Assembly (NCBI GenBank): GCA_902826695.1 | Contig: CADEFU010000002.1 | Coordinates: 124,001 to 188,000 of the forward strand | Length of the DNA stretch: 64,000 nucleotides | Direction of reading: 5' to 3' | Source: an uncultured Alphaproteobacteria bacterium | Lineage (GTDB): Bacteria > Pseudomonadota > Alphaproteobacteria > Micropepsales > Micropepsaceae | The notes under the pieces: generated by a model | Databases searched by the model: none | What the model saw: only the letters and a program-made list of their open reading frames with translations | Told to the model about the DNA's origin: nothing | Part shown: in pieces, positions 8,098-17,589 of the stretch | Numbering within the stretch: the stretch's first letter is position 1 | Layout of the letters: every line of letters begins with the position of its first letter | Translations under genes and position numbers: made by a program

Positions 8098-9420
8098 TTA
8101 ACCTGTTGAAATTGCTACGCTCTCGACACTTCTGCGCGGAAAGCTGACGCGAACGATTGCGCCGCCCCCCTGCTTATTCCCGAAATTTACTGTGCCGCCG
8201 GTGCGTTCGATCAGCGTTTTGGCGATGAAGAAGCCAAGGCCCATGCCGGCATGGCCGTCAGCGTGTGCGTTGCCGGTCGATTGCTCTTCGCGTTCGGGCG
8301 GCATGCCGGCGCGCGAAGTGATGTAAGGCTCACCCAGGCGGGCCAGAATCTCGGCGTCGAAGCCACCGCCGTCATCGCTGATCGCTAGGTTGACCGTTTC
8401 GTCGTCCCATGACGCATCGATGTCCACTTTCGTCTGGGCGAAGTCGACCGCGTTCTCGATGAAGTTGCCGAGGCCGTGCACGATCTCGGGCGCGCGGCGG
8501 CAGGAGAGCGCGCCGGGGTTCGCGATGTTGACGTTGATGTCGATGCCAAAGCCTCGGTGTGGCTCGGCTATTTCGTCGAGAAGGGCGGGGAGGGGCAGGC
8601 GCTTGGCGATCGTGTCTTCGTCGGTGTCTTGTTGCGACAGCTTGGAGAGGATCTCCCGGCATCGTTCGGCTTGGCCGCGCAAGAGTTGCACGTCTTCGAG
8701 CCATCGGCTGTCGCGAGGCATGTCGCGCTCAAGCTCCCGGGCGACGACGGCAATGGTGCCGAGCGGGGTTCCCAATTCATGCGCCGCCGCTGCTGCGAGC
8801 GCGCCGAGGTCGGAGAGGCGTTGCTCGCGCGAGAGCGCGGCCTGGGCCGCCTGCAGCGCGGACTGCAAACGGCGGCCTTCGTCGGCTGTGCGCCAGGCAT
8901 AGATCAGGCAAAAACCGATGCCGAGCGCGAGGGCGATCCAGGTTCCGGCAATGTAGAGCGGCGGAAGTTGAAGAGGGTCTTTCGGATCCCAGGGGAGCGG
9001 CCAGTTGAAGAAGGTGATGAACGAGATGCTAAAAAAGGCGAGCACCGCGAGAACCAGCGTTGCGCCGAGGCTCAAGTTGCCGGCGGAGATCACGATCGGG
9101 GCAATGTAGAGAACGGTGAACGGATTCTCGATGCCGCCGGTAAGCGCCAGCATGGAGGTTAGCTGCAGGATGTCGAAAGCGAGGTGGGCCGCGGCTTCGC
9201 GCTCGCTCATGACGTGCGCAATGGGGTAACGGAAGAACAGCACTGTGTTGAGCGCCAAGGTCACGCCGACGACCATTAGGCATTGGCCGATGGGCATCTG
9301 ATACTTCAGGCCGAAGAAGACGATGAAGATGGCGACGAGCTGGCCGATCATGCCGAGGAAGCGCACGAGCAGCAGTGTGCGCAGGCGGATGTTCGTGCTG
9401 GGGCTTTCGATCCCGAGCAT
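8098..9420 (-). CDS. regB: Redox sensor histidine kinase, RegB/ActS/PrrB family
   Basis: About 440 residues. Six hydrophobic segments occupy the first 170 or so residues. The loop GGIENPFTVLY carries the family's quinone-binding GGxxNPF signature. The H-box is HELGTPLGTI, the RegB-type variant. Shortly after it, AERCREILSKLSQ holds the conserved redox-active cysteine known to form intermolecular disulfides in RegB. The ATPase domain includes NFIENAVDFA and DDGGGFD. The chosen ATG is at 9420; an in-frame TTG at 9438 is an alternative. The gene lies between the ankyrin gene and regA on the same strand and is probably co-transcribed with regA. Confidence 0.92.
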   Translation of the reverse strand: MLGIESPSTNIRLRTLLLVRFLGMIGQLVAIFIVFFGLKYQMPIGQCLMVVGVTLALNTVLFFRYPIAHVMSEREAAAHLAFDILQLTSMLALTGGIENPFTVLYIAPIVISAGNLSLGATLVLAVLAFFSISFITFFNWPLPWDPKDPLQLPPLYIAGTWIALALGIGFCLIYAWRTADEGRRLQSALQAAQAALSREQRLSDLGALAAAAAHELGTPLGTIAVVARELERDMPRDSRWLEDVQLLRGQAERCREILSKLSQQDTDEDTIAKRLPLPALLDEIAEPHRGFGIDINVNIANPGALSCRRAPEIVHGLGNFIENAVDFAQTKVDIDASWDDETVNLAISDDGGGFDAEILARLGEPYITSRAGMPPEREEQSTGNAHADGHAGMGLGFFIAKTLIERTGGTVNFGNKQGGGAIVRVSFPRRSVESVAISTG

Positions 9421-9497
9421 GAACAAGTCCAACGGCAATATCGAGGAATTGAAGCCGGCGGCGGTTGTGTGCGTGCCGGTGCGTTGCAGTTCGGCGG

Positions 9498-10082
9498 CTA
9501 TTGGGGGCTCGCTTTCTTCGTTTGGAACAGCGCTACGGTGTCCTTCCAGCCGGCGCGTTCGGCGATTTCGACGGCGGTCGTGCCTGCGGAATCTGTCTCA
9601 TCGCGGTTAGCTCCGCGGTCGAGCAGCAGTTTCACAACGTCGTTGTGCCGGCCGCGGGTCGCCTTGATGAGCGCAGTTTCGCGCAAAGCACCAGGCAAGT
9701 CGATTTCGGCTTTGTGATCAAGCAAGTACGTCACGATCGCTACATCGCCGTTCGCGGCGGCGACAGTTAGGGCTGACGTGCCTTCTTTCGGGTGGCGGTC
9801 GTCGGGGCGCGCGCCGTTCTCGATCAGAATCTTGACAATCTCAAGGTTGCGGCCAGCGGCTGCAATCACGATGAGAGGCGAGCCGTCTTCGGCGCGCGTA
9901 TGAACGGCGGCACCGTCGATGATCGCCTTGTTCGTGTCTGCGACCGAGCCTTCGCGTACCGCCTCAACGATAGGTTCGCCGCCGAAGATGTCCGGAAACT
10001 TGGCGCTTGCGACCGGCGCGGTTGCGGCCGCGATCACCGCTGCGAGCGCGATCGACCGAATGGTGCGGCGGAAACTCAGCAT
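9498..10082 (-). CDS. Periplasmic ankyrin-repeat protein
   Basis: 194 residues from the ATG at 10082; an upstream ATG at 10112 would add ten residues before the signal peptide. A cleavable signal peptide (MLSFRRTIRSIALAAVIAA, cleaved near APVASA-K) is followed by about five ankyrin repeats. Clear repeat units are GSPLIVIAAAGRNLEIVKIL, TSALTVAAANGDVAIVTYLL and ETALIKATRGRHNDVVKLLL. The protein is predicted to be periplasmic and protein-binding. It lies 77 nt upstream of the regB start on the same strand, so it may be the first gene of a three-gene unit with the redox pair. No ligand can be named. Confidence 0.8.
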   Translation of the reverse strand: MLSFRRTIRSIALAAVIAAATAPVASAKFPDIFGGEPIVEAVREGSVADTNKAIIDGAAVHTRAEDGSPLIVIAAAGRNLEIVKILIENGARPDDRHPKEGTSALTVAAANGDVAIVTYLLDHKAEIDLPGALRETALIKATRGRHNDVVKLLLDRGANRDETDSAGTTAVEIAERAGWKDTVALFQTKKASPQ

Positions 10083-10219
10083 GGACGCGAACCCCGTTTG
10101 AGGCGGGATCATAGCAATCCTGCCCGGTAAATTGAACTGGGCCTTTCAAAGGTTTAGCAGGCCTTAATCCCTTCTCAAGTAAGGAATCGGGCTCCAGCGA
10201 AAAGGATTGGCGGCCGCAG

Positions 10220-12157
10220 ATGAGCAAGGGTGGCAAACGGCGTTCGGCGCCGCGCACCTCGGGCCGGCGCGCCGAGGGGGAGCCGCCAAGCGTGCGGGGC
10301 CGTTGGCGTATCCTCTATTTTCTGACGATTGGCGGGGTTTGGTGCGCGGTCGGGGTTGCGGCGGTGCTGGCTTACTTCGCAGCCGATCTTCCATCCACCG
10401 ATGGGCTGTGGCGGCAGGAGCGGACGCATGCGGTGACACTGCTCGATGTGCACGGTCGCGTGATTGCCCGGCGTGGGATCGACTCCGGTCTGCCGGTCAC
10501 TTTGCAAGACTTGCCGGCGGAACTGCCGCGTGCGGTGTTGGCGAGCGAGGATCGGCGGTTCTACTCGCACTTTGGGCTCGACTTTTGGGGTCTTGGCCGC
10601 GCCGCGTGGGTGAACATGAACGCGGGGCGTGTGGTGCAGGGCGGCTCCACGATTACGCAGCAGCTTGCGAAAAACCTGTTCTTGAAACCTGAGCGCACGA
10701 TGGGGCGCAAAATTCAGGAAGCGTTGCTCGCCGTATATCTCGAGATGTCCTACTCGAAGGACGAAATTCTTACGCTCTATCTCAATCGGGTTTACTTCGG
10801 CGCCGGTGCCTATGGTGTCGATGCAGCGGCACGGCGTTACTTCAACAAGCCGGCATCGAAGTTGTCGTTGGTCGAGAGCGCGATCCTTGCGGGGCTGTTG
10901 AAGGCGCCGACGCGGTATTCACCGGTGAACGGGATAGAACTGGCGCAGCAGCGGGCAAGCGTCGTGTTGCTGTCGATGGTCGAGACGGGATCGATCAGTG
11001 CTGCCGAGCGCGAGGATGCGCTCAGGACGCGGCCAAAGCTCGCGACAAGTGCAGAGACGCAAGGCAATCAGTACTTCGTCGATTGGGTTATGGAACAGTT
11101 GCCGGGGCTGGTTGGGCGGCCGAAGGTCGATCTTGTGGTGCAGACCACGCTTGATCTTGAGTTGCAGCGGTTGGCGGAAGACGCGGTGCTGAAGACGTTG
11201 CGCGCGAAGGCGGCTGCGAACGTGCAGGGTGCGCTGATTTCGATGACGACCGACGGTGCGGTCAGGGCGATGGTCGGCGGCCGGTCCTATGTGAGTTCGG
11301 AATTCAATCGGGCGACCCAGGCCCGGCGTCAGCCGGGTTCGGCGTTCAAGCCGTTCGTGTTCGCGGCAGCGCTTGAGGCCGGTCGGACGCCGGCGACGAA
11401 GGTCGTGGACGCGCCGGTGACGTATCGCGGGTGGACGCCTGCGAACTTCTCCCAAACTTACGAAGGCGAGATGACGATGGCCGATGCGCTCGCGCGGTCG
11501 GTGAACACGGTGGCGGTGAAGCTTTGTCTTGAAGTGGGGCCGGAGACGGTCGCGCGCACGGCACGGCGGATGGGCGTGGTCTCGGACCTGGCGGCGGTGC
11601 CGTCACTGGCGCTCGGCACGTCGGAGGTGACGCTTGCGGAACTGACGAGCGCTTATGCGCCGTTCGCGACAGGCGGCCGTAAGGCGATTGCGCATGGTGT
11701 GAAGCGTGTGGCGACGATCGGCGGCGACGTGCTCTACACGCGGTCGGGCTCGGGCCTCGGCGATGCGATCAGCGCGGACGTGGCGGGCGCGATGAATCGG
11801 ATGCTGATCAAGTCCGTGCGCGAGGGGACGGGTCGGATGGCGGCGCTTCCCTCACGTCCGATGGCGGGCAAAACAGGGACGTCGCAGGATTTCAAAGATG
11901 CTTGGTTCGTCGGCTATACGCGCCAGCTCGTGGCCGGTGTGTGGACGGGGAACGATGCGAACCTGCCGATGGACAAGAGCATTCGCGGGGGGACGCTGCC
12001 GGCAGCGATTTGGAAGTCGTTCATGCAGAGCGCGACCGCGGGTCAGCCCGTGATGCCGCTGCCGGGGAGCGACGTCGTGGACGACATGCCGGAAGATGAC
12101 GGTTCGGCGTTCGACGATTTGCTCGCGGGGCTGTTCGAAGAAAACAAAACCGACTAG
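10220..12157 (+). CDS. Class A penicillin-binding protein (PBP1A-like transglycosylase/transpeptidase)
   Basis: 645 residues. A short basic cytoplasmic N-terminus is followed by one membrane helix (about 31-53). The glycosyltransferase family 51 domain has Glu110 in EDRRFYSHFG and GGSTITQQ at 141-148. The penicillin-binding transpeptidase domain has Ser374-x-x-Lys377 (GSAFK), SVN at 427-429 and KTGTS at 551-555. All catalytic motifs are intact. It polymerises and crosslinks peptidoglycan at the outer face of the inner membrane. The acidic C-terminal tail has no extra domain. The stop overlaps the convergent metallopeptidase stop by 4 nt (CTAG). Confidence 0.93.
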   Translation: MSKGGKRRSAPRTSGRRAEGEPPSVRGRWRILYFLTIGGVWCAVGVAAVLAYFAADLPSTDGLWRQERTHAVTLLDVHGRVIARRGIDSGLPVTLQDLPAELPRAVLASEDRRFYSHFGLDFWGLGRAAWVNMNAGRVVQGGSTITQQLAKNLFLKPERTMGRKIQEALLAVYLEMSYSKDEILTLYLNRVYFGAGAYGVDAAARRYFNKPASKLSLVESAILAGLLKAPTRYSPVNGIELAQQRASVVLLSMVETGSISAAEREDALRTRPKLATSAETQGNQYFVDWVMEQLPGLVGRPKVDLVVQTTLDLELQRLAEDAVLKTLRAKAAANVQGALISMTTDGAVRAMVGGRSYVSSEFNRATQARRQPGSAFKPFVFAAALEAGRTPATKVVDAPVTYRGWTPANFSQTYEGEMTMADALARSVNTVAVKLCLEVGPETVARTARRMGVVSDLAAVPSLALGTSEVTLAELTSAYAPFATGGRKAIAHGVKRVATIGGDVLYTRSGSGLGDAISADVAGAMNRMLIKSVREGTGRMAALPSRPMAGKTGTSQDFKDAWFVGYTRQLVAGVWTGNDANLPMDKSIRGGTLPAAIWKSFMQSATAGQPVMPLPGSDVVDDMPEDDGSAFDDLLAGLFEENKTD

Positions 12158-12888
12158 GCGGCGCGGCGACGCTTCGGCTTCTGCGCGGTGTAGCGGTGAA
12201 GTTCGGTGCCGTTTAGGCGAAGCCAGGCTTGCGCTTCTTGTGCCTCGCGCTCGCCAACGAGGCGGTCGACGAGGCGCCAAAAGCGTGTGCCGTGGTTCAT
12301 TTCGCGCAGATGGGCGACTTCGTGGGCAACCACGTAGTTCAGCACGTGGTTGGGCGCCATGATGAGGCGCCAGGAGAGCGAGATCGCGCCCGTCGTGGAG
12401 CAGGAGCCCCAGCGGCTGGCGGCGTCGCGGAAGGTGATGCGCGTTGCCTTCACGCCGAGTTCGGCGGTCAAGGCGGTCACGCGGCGGGTGATGTGTTTGC
12501 GCGCTTCGCGCTTGAGCCATTCTTCGACCCGGCGCGGGGCGTGTTCGCGCTGACCGGAGACGCGGATCGTCGGACGCGGCGCGTCGTTGTCGATCCACAC
12601 TGTGCCGCGTTCCGGGCTCAAGCGCAGAACGTACAAGCTGCCTTTGAAGAGAACTGTGTCGCCGGGTTCGAGGTAGACGGGCTCCGGCACTTTGGCGAGG
12701 CGGCCGGCGATCCAGTCGCCTTCTTGGCGGGCAAAGTCGAGGGCCTTGTGCACGGAACGTTCGGAAGGCGCGACGACGGCAACTTCGCCGGTCGAGGGGT
12801 GGACTTTGACGATGAGGCGACGCGCGCGCGGATTCAGGCGCACCTTCACGGCCACCGACCGGCCGGCGATCTTCAGCGTCTCATCCAT
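12154..12888 (-). CDS. YgjP-like M48-type metallopeptidase (DUF45)
   Basis: 244 residues from the ATG at 12888; a GTG at 12903 would add five residues. The zinc motif HEVAHLREMNHG holds HExxH and a third His five residues later, as in the YgjP/DUF45 family. The preceding RWGSCSTTGAISLSWRL block is also characteristic. There is no signal peptide, so it is cytoplasmic. The biological substrate of the family is poorly defined. The C-terminus is basic (KPKRRRAA). It is convergent with the PBP gene, sharing four nucleotides at the stops. Confidence 0.85.
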   Translation of the reverse strand: MDETLKIAGRSVAVKVRLNPRARRLIVKVHPSTGEVAVVAPSERSVHKALDFARQEGDWIAGRLAKVPEPVYLEPGDTVLFKGSLYVLRLSPERGTVWIDNDAPRPTIRVSGQREHAPRRVEEWLKREARKHITRRVTALTAELGVKATRITFRDAASRWGSCSTTGAISLSWRLIMAPNHVLNYVVAHEVAHLREMNHGTRFWRLVDRLVGEREAQEAQAWLRLNGTELHRYTAQKPKRRRAA

Positions 12889-12982
12889 CGTGCGTCTTTT
12901 CACTGCCTTCGACCCCGCACTCGAAAACCGCTACACTCAATTCCTCCAGCGACACTTCACCCATCAACCCAACAAACAGACC

Positions 12983-13408
12983 ATGACGGATCGACCGCGT
13001 TTCCACTTGGCCTTTCCCGTTCACGACCTGCACGGGGCGCGCGCCTTTTACGGCGGTGTGCTCGGTTGTCCGGAAGGTCGATCCAGTGACGAATGGGTCG
13101 ATTTCGACTTCTTCGGGCACCAGATCGTCGCCCATTTGACCCCCTCCCAACCCGCATTGGAAGGGCTAAACGAGGTTGATGGAAAAGAAGTTCCTGTGAG
13201 GCACTTCGGTGTCATCGTAACCCCTTCAAAATTCAAGGAAATCGCCGAAAACCTAAGGGTAGCGGGCGCACGATTTTTGATCGAGCCCGTGACCCGATTT
13301 CAGGGGCTTCCCGGGGAGCAATTAACGCTGTTCGTGGCCGACCCGTCTGGCAACGCGCTTGAATTCAAAGCCTTCGCCGACGACCGCATGGTCTTTGCAA
13401 AGGATTAA
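12983..13408 (+). CDS. VOC-family (glyoxalase/dioxygenase-fold) protein
   Basis: 141 residues from the ATG at 12983. The two beta-alpha-beta-beta-beta halves of the vicinal-oxygen-chelate fold are visible. The first has FHLAFPVHDLHGARAFYGGVLGC and the second RHFGVIVTPSKFKEIAENL, ending in FVADPSGNALEFKAF. Candidate metal ligands are His8, His68 and the Glu in ALEFK, the usual VOC pattern. It is cytoplasmic with unassigned substrate. It is a single gene between two minus-strand genes and converges on the HAD hydrolase 32 nt away. Confidence 0.85.
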   Translation: MTDRPRFHLAFPVHDLHGARAFYGGVLGCPEGRSSDEWVDFDFFGHQIVAHLTPSQPALEGLNEVDGKEVPVRHFGVIVTPSKFKEIAENLRVAGARFLIEPVTRFQGLPGEQLTLFVADPSGNALEFKAFADDRMVFAKD

Positions 13409-13440
13409 CGGGTGAGCCGTCTCTTAATACCACGTTAGGG

Positions 13441-14073
13441 TTAAGAAAGAGTTAGCCCGAGGTGCCCTTCAAGAGCAGCGATCGTGGGGGGCGCGCTTTC
13501 GACTTTTATCGTCGTCATACCCATCTCGCGTGCAGGCTTCAGATTGATGCCGAGGTCGTCGAGATAGATGCAGCGCTGCGGCTCGACGGCGAGTGCATCG
13601 GTCATCATGCGGTAGATGCGCGGGTCGGGCTTCCTGATGCCGACTTTCGAAGATTCGATGACGTGCTGAAACAGGCCCATCGCCTCGTCGACGGAGCGGT
13701 TGCTCCACATGCCGCCGTGCTTGTTGTCGGACTTTACGTTGTTCGTGATGCAACCGGTTTTGAAGCGTGCCGAGATGCGGCGGAGTGCTTCGAGCATCGA
13801 CGGGCGAATCGCGCCGGCCAAGCAGGCGATGACGTCGCGTCCGCCTAGTTCGAAGCCTTGTGCGCGGGCTTCTTCGGCGAATGCCGCATCGAAGGCATCA
13901 GGATTGATTTCGGCTCGTTCGAACTTCGCCCAGGCATTGTCGTGCGGGTTCGTGGCGTTGATCCGGCGGATCGAATCTTTAGGTAGGCCACGTGCGGCTT
14001 CGAGCTTGTTGAAGGCCTCGAACGGGCTTTCGGTGATGACGCCGCCGAAGTCGAAAATCACTGCCTGAAACAT
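13441..14073 (-). CDS. HAD-family hydrolase (subfamily IA, epoxide-hydrolase N-terminal type)
   Basis: 210 residues from the ATG at 14073; an upstream in-frame start at 14109 lacks a ribosome site. Motif I is FDFGGVI, motif II is CITNN, the motif III Lys is in GIRKPDPRIY, and motif IV is IYLDDLGINLKPA. This is the order and spacing of the HAD-IA phosphatases related to the N-domain of soluble epoxide hydrolase and YihX. A small-molecule phosphatase role is likely, with no specific substrate readable. It is divergent from sdhC across 116 nt. Confidence 0.85.
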   Translation of the reverse strand: MFQAVIFDFGGVITESPFEAFNKLEAARGLPKDSIRRINATNPHDNAWAKFERAEINPDAFDAAFAEEARAQGFELGGRDVIACLAGAIRPSMLEALRRISARFKTGCITNNVKSDNKHGGMWSNRSVDEAMGLFQHVIESSKVGIRKPDPRIYRMMTDALAVEPQRCIYLDDLGINLKPAREMGMTTIKVESAPPTIAALEGHLGLTLS

Positions 14074-14189
14074 TGCTTTTTCCGCTGTTCGTGAGCCTGG
14101 ACATAGCATCTTGCGGCCCTATGTCCCTTGTGAAAAGTTCCCCGCGGACGCCTATTCTCGCGCCCGTCGAGATCTTCAAGGAACTCTCC

Positions 14190-14591
14190 ATGCCTGAGTC
14201 CCGCGCGAAACGGCCGACTTCGCCGCATCTACAGATTTACAAATGGCCCGTCACGATGGGGACCTCGATCCTGCATCGTATCACGGGTGTGGGTTTGGGC
14301 GTGGGGACGCTGGTGCTCGCTTGGTGGCTTGTTGCGGCGTCGATGGGGCCGGATGCCTATGCGGTCTTTGAGACAACGGCGTTTCACTGGTTCGGGCGCA
14401 TCGTGCTGTTCGGGTTTACGCTCGCGCTTGTCTATCACGCGCTGAACGGGGTTCGGCACTTGGCGTGGGACTTTGGCTATGGGTTCAAGGTTGCGACCGC
14501 GAACATGACTGGGCTTTTGACTTACGGTGCGACGGTGATCGTCACGCTCGTGATTTGGATCGCGGCCTACGCATCCATGGGGGCGTTCTGA
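14190..14591 (+). CDS. sdhC: Succinate dehydrogenase cytochrome b556 subunit
   Basis: 133 residues from the ATG at 14190, which follows an AAGGAA ribosome site; an open frame extends upstream but lacks support. The family signature SPHLQIYKWPVTMGTSILHRITG is followed by three membrane helices. HALNGVRHL carries the His expected to ligate haem b. It is an inner-membrane anchor of complex II with the quinone site at the SdhC/SdhD interface. It is the first gene of sdhCDA, and the stop overlaps the sdhD ATG by one base (TGATG). Confidence 0.95.
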   Translation: MPESRAKRPTSPHLQIYKWPVTMGTSILHRITGVGLGVGTLVLAWWLVAASMGPDAYAVFETTAFHWFGRIVLFGFTLALVYHALNGVRHLAWDFGYGFKVATANMTGLLTYGATVIVTLVIWIAAYASMGAF

Positions 14592-14971
14592 TGACGATCC
14601 AAACGCCTCTTGGACGCGTGCGCGGACTTGGCTCGGCCAAAAGCGGGGTTGAACATTTTTGGCATCAACGCCTGACTGCCGCGGCGCTGGTGCCGCTGAC
14701 GTTGTGGTTCGTGTGGATCGTCGCGCGGTATGCCGGTGCGCCGCATGTCGATGTGGTCGCGGCGCTTGGTCATCCGATCAATGCGGCGTTGATGCTGCTC
14801 TTCGTGGTGGCCGGGCTCTACCACATGGCGCTGGGATTGCGCGTCGTGGTGGAGGACTACATCACGGCAAAAGGTTCGAAACTCGCACTGTTGTTTTTCG
14901 TCAACTTTGCTGCATTTGCGATTGCCATGGTTTGCGTGGTTGCCGTGCTGCGTATCGCTATTAGGTTCTAA
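14591..14971 (+). CDS. sdhD: Succinate dehydrogenase hydrophobic membrane anchor
   Basis: 126 residues with three membrane helices. The amphipathic N-terminus SAKSGVEHFWHQRLTA is the SdhD signature. LYHMALGLRVVVEDYI contains the second haem-ligand region and the quinone-site Asp-Tyr. Translation starts inside the sdhC stop (TGATG), so the two anchors are translationally coupled. sdhA follows after 3 nt. Confidence 0.94.
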   Translation: MTIQTPLGRVRGLGSAKSGVEHFWHQRLTAAALVPLTLWFVWIVARYAGAPHVDVVAALGHPINAALMLLFVVAGLYHMALGLRVVVEDYITAKGSKLALLFFVNFAAFAIAMVCVVAVLRIAIRF

Positions 14972-14974
14972 TCG

Positions 14975-16762
14975 ATGGCTTCTTATCCGATCACGGATCA
15001 TACCTATGACGTCGTCGTTGTCGGCGCGGGCGGTGCAGGCTTGCGCGCGACGCTTGAGGCGGCGCGGCTTGGCCTGAAAGTCGCCAACATCACCAAGGTG
15101 TTTCCAACGCGCAGCCACACGGTGGCGGCGCAGGGCGGCATCTCGGCGGCGCTCGGCAACATGGAGCCCGACGATTGGCGCTGGCATATGTACGACACCG
15201 TGAAGGGGTCGGACTGGCTCGGCGACCAGGATGCGATCGAGTATCTGTGCCGAAACGCGCCGGAAGCGGTTTACGAGCTTGAGCATTTCGGCGTGCCGTT
15301 CAGCCGTACCGAAGAAGGCAAGATTTATCAGCGCGCGTTCGGTGGCATGACGAAAGACTTCGGCAAGTCGTCGATCCAGCGCACGTGCGCGGCGGCCGAC
15401 CGCACCGGTCATGCGATGCTGCACACGCTCTATGGGCAGAGCCTGCGTTACGACGCGGAGTTCTTCATCGAGTACTTCGCGCTCGACCTGATCATGGAAG
15501 ACGGGCGCTGTCGCGGGTTGATGGCGTGGTGCTTGGACGACGGGTCGATCCATCGATTCCGCGCTCAAAAGGTTGTTTTGGCAACGGGCGGATACGGGCG
15601 CGCTTACTTCACCTGCACAGGCGCACACACACAGACCGGCGACGGCAGCGCGATGGTGCTGCGTGCCGGCTTGCCGCTGCAGGATATGGAGTTCGTGCAG
15701 TTCCACCCGACGGGTGTCTATGGCGCGGGCGTGCTGATCACTGAGGGCGTGCGCGGCGAGGGCGGCTATCTCACCAACGCGAACGGCGAGCGCTTTATGG
15801 AGCGCTATGCGCCGAGCGTGAAGGATCTGGCCTCGCGCGATGTGGTCAGCCGTGCGATGACGGTGGAGATTCGCGAAGGGCGCGGGGTGGGTCCGCACAA
15901 GGATCACATTCATCTGCACTTGAGCCACCTCGATCCGAAGATCATCCACGAGCGGCTGCCGGGCATCTCGGAATCGGCGCGCATCTTTGCGGGCGTGGAT
16001 GTCACGAAGGAGCCGATCCCGGTGCTGCCGACCGTGCACTACAACATGGGCGGTATCCCGACGAACTATCACGGTGAAGCGCTGACGCTGAAGGACGGCA
16101 ATCCCGACGCGGTCGTGCCCGGGTTGATGGCAATCGGCGAGGCGGCGTGCGTGTCGGTGCACGGAGCGAACCGGCTAGGCTCGAACTCGCTGATCGATCT
16201 TGTGGTGTTCGGCAAGGCGGCCGGTATGAAGTGCGCGGCCGACATCAAGCCCGGCGAGCGGCAGGCGGATTTGGCGAAGGGTGCTGGCGACAATGCGCTG
16301 GCGCGGCTTGACCGGTTCCGCAACGCGAAGGGCGGTACGCCGGTGTCGGAATTGCGCTTGCGTATGCAGCGGGCGATGCAAGCGTATTGTCCGGTGTTCC
16401 GCGCGGGGAGCGAGTTGAAGAAGGGGGTCGATGCTATTGCAGCCGTCTATCGCGACAGCGCCGGCATCGAGGTGAAGGATCGTTCGCTGATTTGGAACAC
16501 CGATCTCGCCGAGGCGCTCGAGTTCGACAATCTGATCGCGCAGGCCGCGGTCACCGTCGAAGGTGCCTATGCGCGCGAGGAAAGCCGCGGCGGGCATGCC
16601 CGCGAGGATTTCCCGAACCGCGACGATGAGAAGTGGATGAAGCACACGCTGTCCTGGTTCGACACCAAGACGGGCAAGGTCAGGCTCGATTCACGGCCGG
16701 TGCACACTTACACGCTCTCGAACGATGTCGAGTACATCGCGCCTAAGGCTCGCGTCTATTGA
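14975..16762 (+). CDS. sdhA: Succinate dehydrogenase flavoprotein subunit
   Basis: 595 residues, the normal length. The Rossmann motif [17 protein letters not shown] is near the N-terminus. His48 in [10 protein letters not shown] is the covalent FAD attachment site. [21 protein letters not shown] is the substrate/capping-domain block, and [10 protein letters not shown] and [12 protein letters not shown] are further conserved blocks. It oxidises succinate to fumarate on the cytoplasmic face of complex II. Its iron-sulfur partner sdhB is not next to it; it lies about 5 kb downstream after three unrelated genes. Confidence 0.97.
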   Translation: MASYPITDHTYDVVVVGAGGAGLRATLEAARLGLKVANITKVFPTRSHTVAAQGGISAALGNMEPDDWRWHMYDTVKGSDWLGDQDAIEYLCRNAPEAVYELEHFGVPFSRTEEGKIYQRAFGGMTKDFGKSSIQRTCAAADRTGHAMLHTLYGQSLRYDAEFFIEYFALDLIMEDGRCRGLMAWCLDDGSIHRFRAQKVVLATGGYGRAYFTCTGAHTQTGDGSAMVLRAGLPLQDMEFVQFHPTGVYGAGVLITEGVRGEGGYLTNANGERFMERYAPSVKDLASRDVVSRAMTVEIREGRGVGPHKDHIHLHLSHLDPKIIHERLPGISESARIFAGVDVTKEPIPVLPTVHYNMGGIPTNYHGEALTLKDGNPDAVVPGLMAIGEAACVSVHGANRLGSNSLIDLVVFGKAAGMKCAADIKPGERQADLAKGAGDNALARLDRFRNAKGGTPVSELRLRMQRAMQAYCPVFRAGSELKKGVDAIAAVYRDSAGIEVKDRSLIWNTDLAEALEFDNLIAQAAVTVEGAYAREESRGGHAREDFPNRDDEKWMKHTLSWFDTKTGKVRLDSRPVHTYTLSNDVEYIAPKARVY

Positions 16763-17517
16763 AGGTTCTCGTCACCGGCGGGTCGGAAGGCATCGGCCTT
16801 GCGATAGCTGCCGAGGCGGTGAAGGCGGGCGCCGAGGTCGAGATTTGGGCGCGCCGCGAGGACAAGCTGCGTGCGGCCGAACAAGCGCTCGGCGTTAGCT
16901 GGCAAGCGGTGGATGTGAGCGATCCGGAGGCCGTGCGGGCTGCTGCAGCCCGCACGCAGGTGCCCGATCGGCTGTTTCATTGCGCAGGGTTTGCGGTTGC
17001 TCAGTTCATCGATCAAGTCGGTGACGACGATGTGACGGGCTTGATCCGCACCAACGTGGCCGGCCCCATCCAGGTGGTTCGTGCGTTTGCGCCAGCGATG
17101 CGCGAGCGCGGATCGGGTGCGATCGTGCTGACGTCCTCCGATCTCGGCTACATCGGGCTCTTTGGCTGGTCGGTTTATTCGGCGACGAAGCATGCGGTCG
17201 TTGGCTTTGCGTCCGCGCTTAGGAACGAGTTGAAGCCGTTCGGGGTCAGCGTGCAGGCGCTGTGTCCGCCCGCGACGCAAACGCCGGGCTATGACAAAGA
17301 GAACGTGACGAAGCCTGCCTCGGTTCGCAAAGCGGAAGAGGCGGGAGGGGTCATGGCTCCCGAGGCCGTCGCGCACTACGCGTGGGCTCGGTGCGGGCGC
17401 GGCGGGCTCCATCTCATTCCCAATCGCACGTCACGGTTGCTGTTTGCGCTTTCGCGGTTGTCGCCGGACTGGGCGCATTCGTTTGCTCGCGCGCCGGGGC
17501 CGGGACGGCCGCGTTAG
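16759..17517 (+). CDS. Short-chain dehydrogenase, 3-ketodihydrosphingosine-reductase-like
   Basis: 252 residues starting at a TTG that overlaps the sdhA TGA by 4 nt, so it is translationally coupled to sdhA. The Rossmann motif is [10 protein letters not shown], and the catalytic Ser, Tyr and Lys sit in LTSSDLGY and YSATK. The stretch [14 protein letters not shown] followed by VTKP resembles the CPPDTDTPGF-type signature of eukaryotic 3-ketodihydrosphingosine reductases more than ordinary fabG-type SDRs. Function in sphingoid or other long-chain base metabolism is inference only. No serine palmitoyltransferase is in the window. The C-terminus has a hydrophobic stretch ([10 protein letters not shown]). 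Confidence 0.7.
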   Translation: MKVLVTGGSEGIGLAIAAEAVKAGAEVEIWARREDKLRAAEQALGVSWQAVDVSDPEAVRAAAARTQVPDRLFHCAGFAVAQFIDQVGDDDVTGLIRTNVAGPIQVVRAFAPAMRERGSGAIVLTSSDLGYIGLFGWSVYSATKHAVVGFASALRNELKPFGVSVQALCPPATQTPGYDKENVTKPASVRKAEEAGGVMAPEAVAHYAWARCGRGGLHLIPNRTSRLLFALSRLSPDWAHSFARAPGPGRPR

Positions 17518-17589
17518 TGGCTCCGGTCACATCCGGCTCATGTTATCGCCACAATCGCTGCGTTAGATGACGGCAAATCGAGGGTTCCT

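Noticed and set aside
14567-16162. A 531-codon open frame antisense to sdhD/sdhA
   Set aside because: The plus-strand sdh genes are certain. The antisense translation is rich in Arg and His with no domains, the usual mirror of GC-rich codons.
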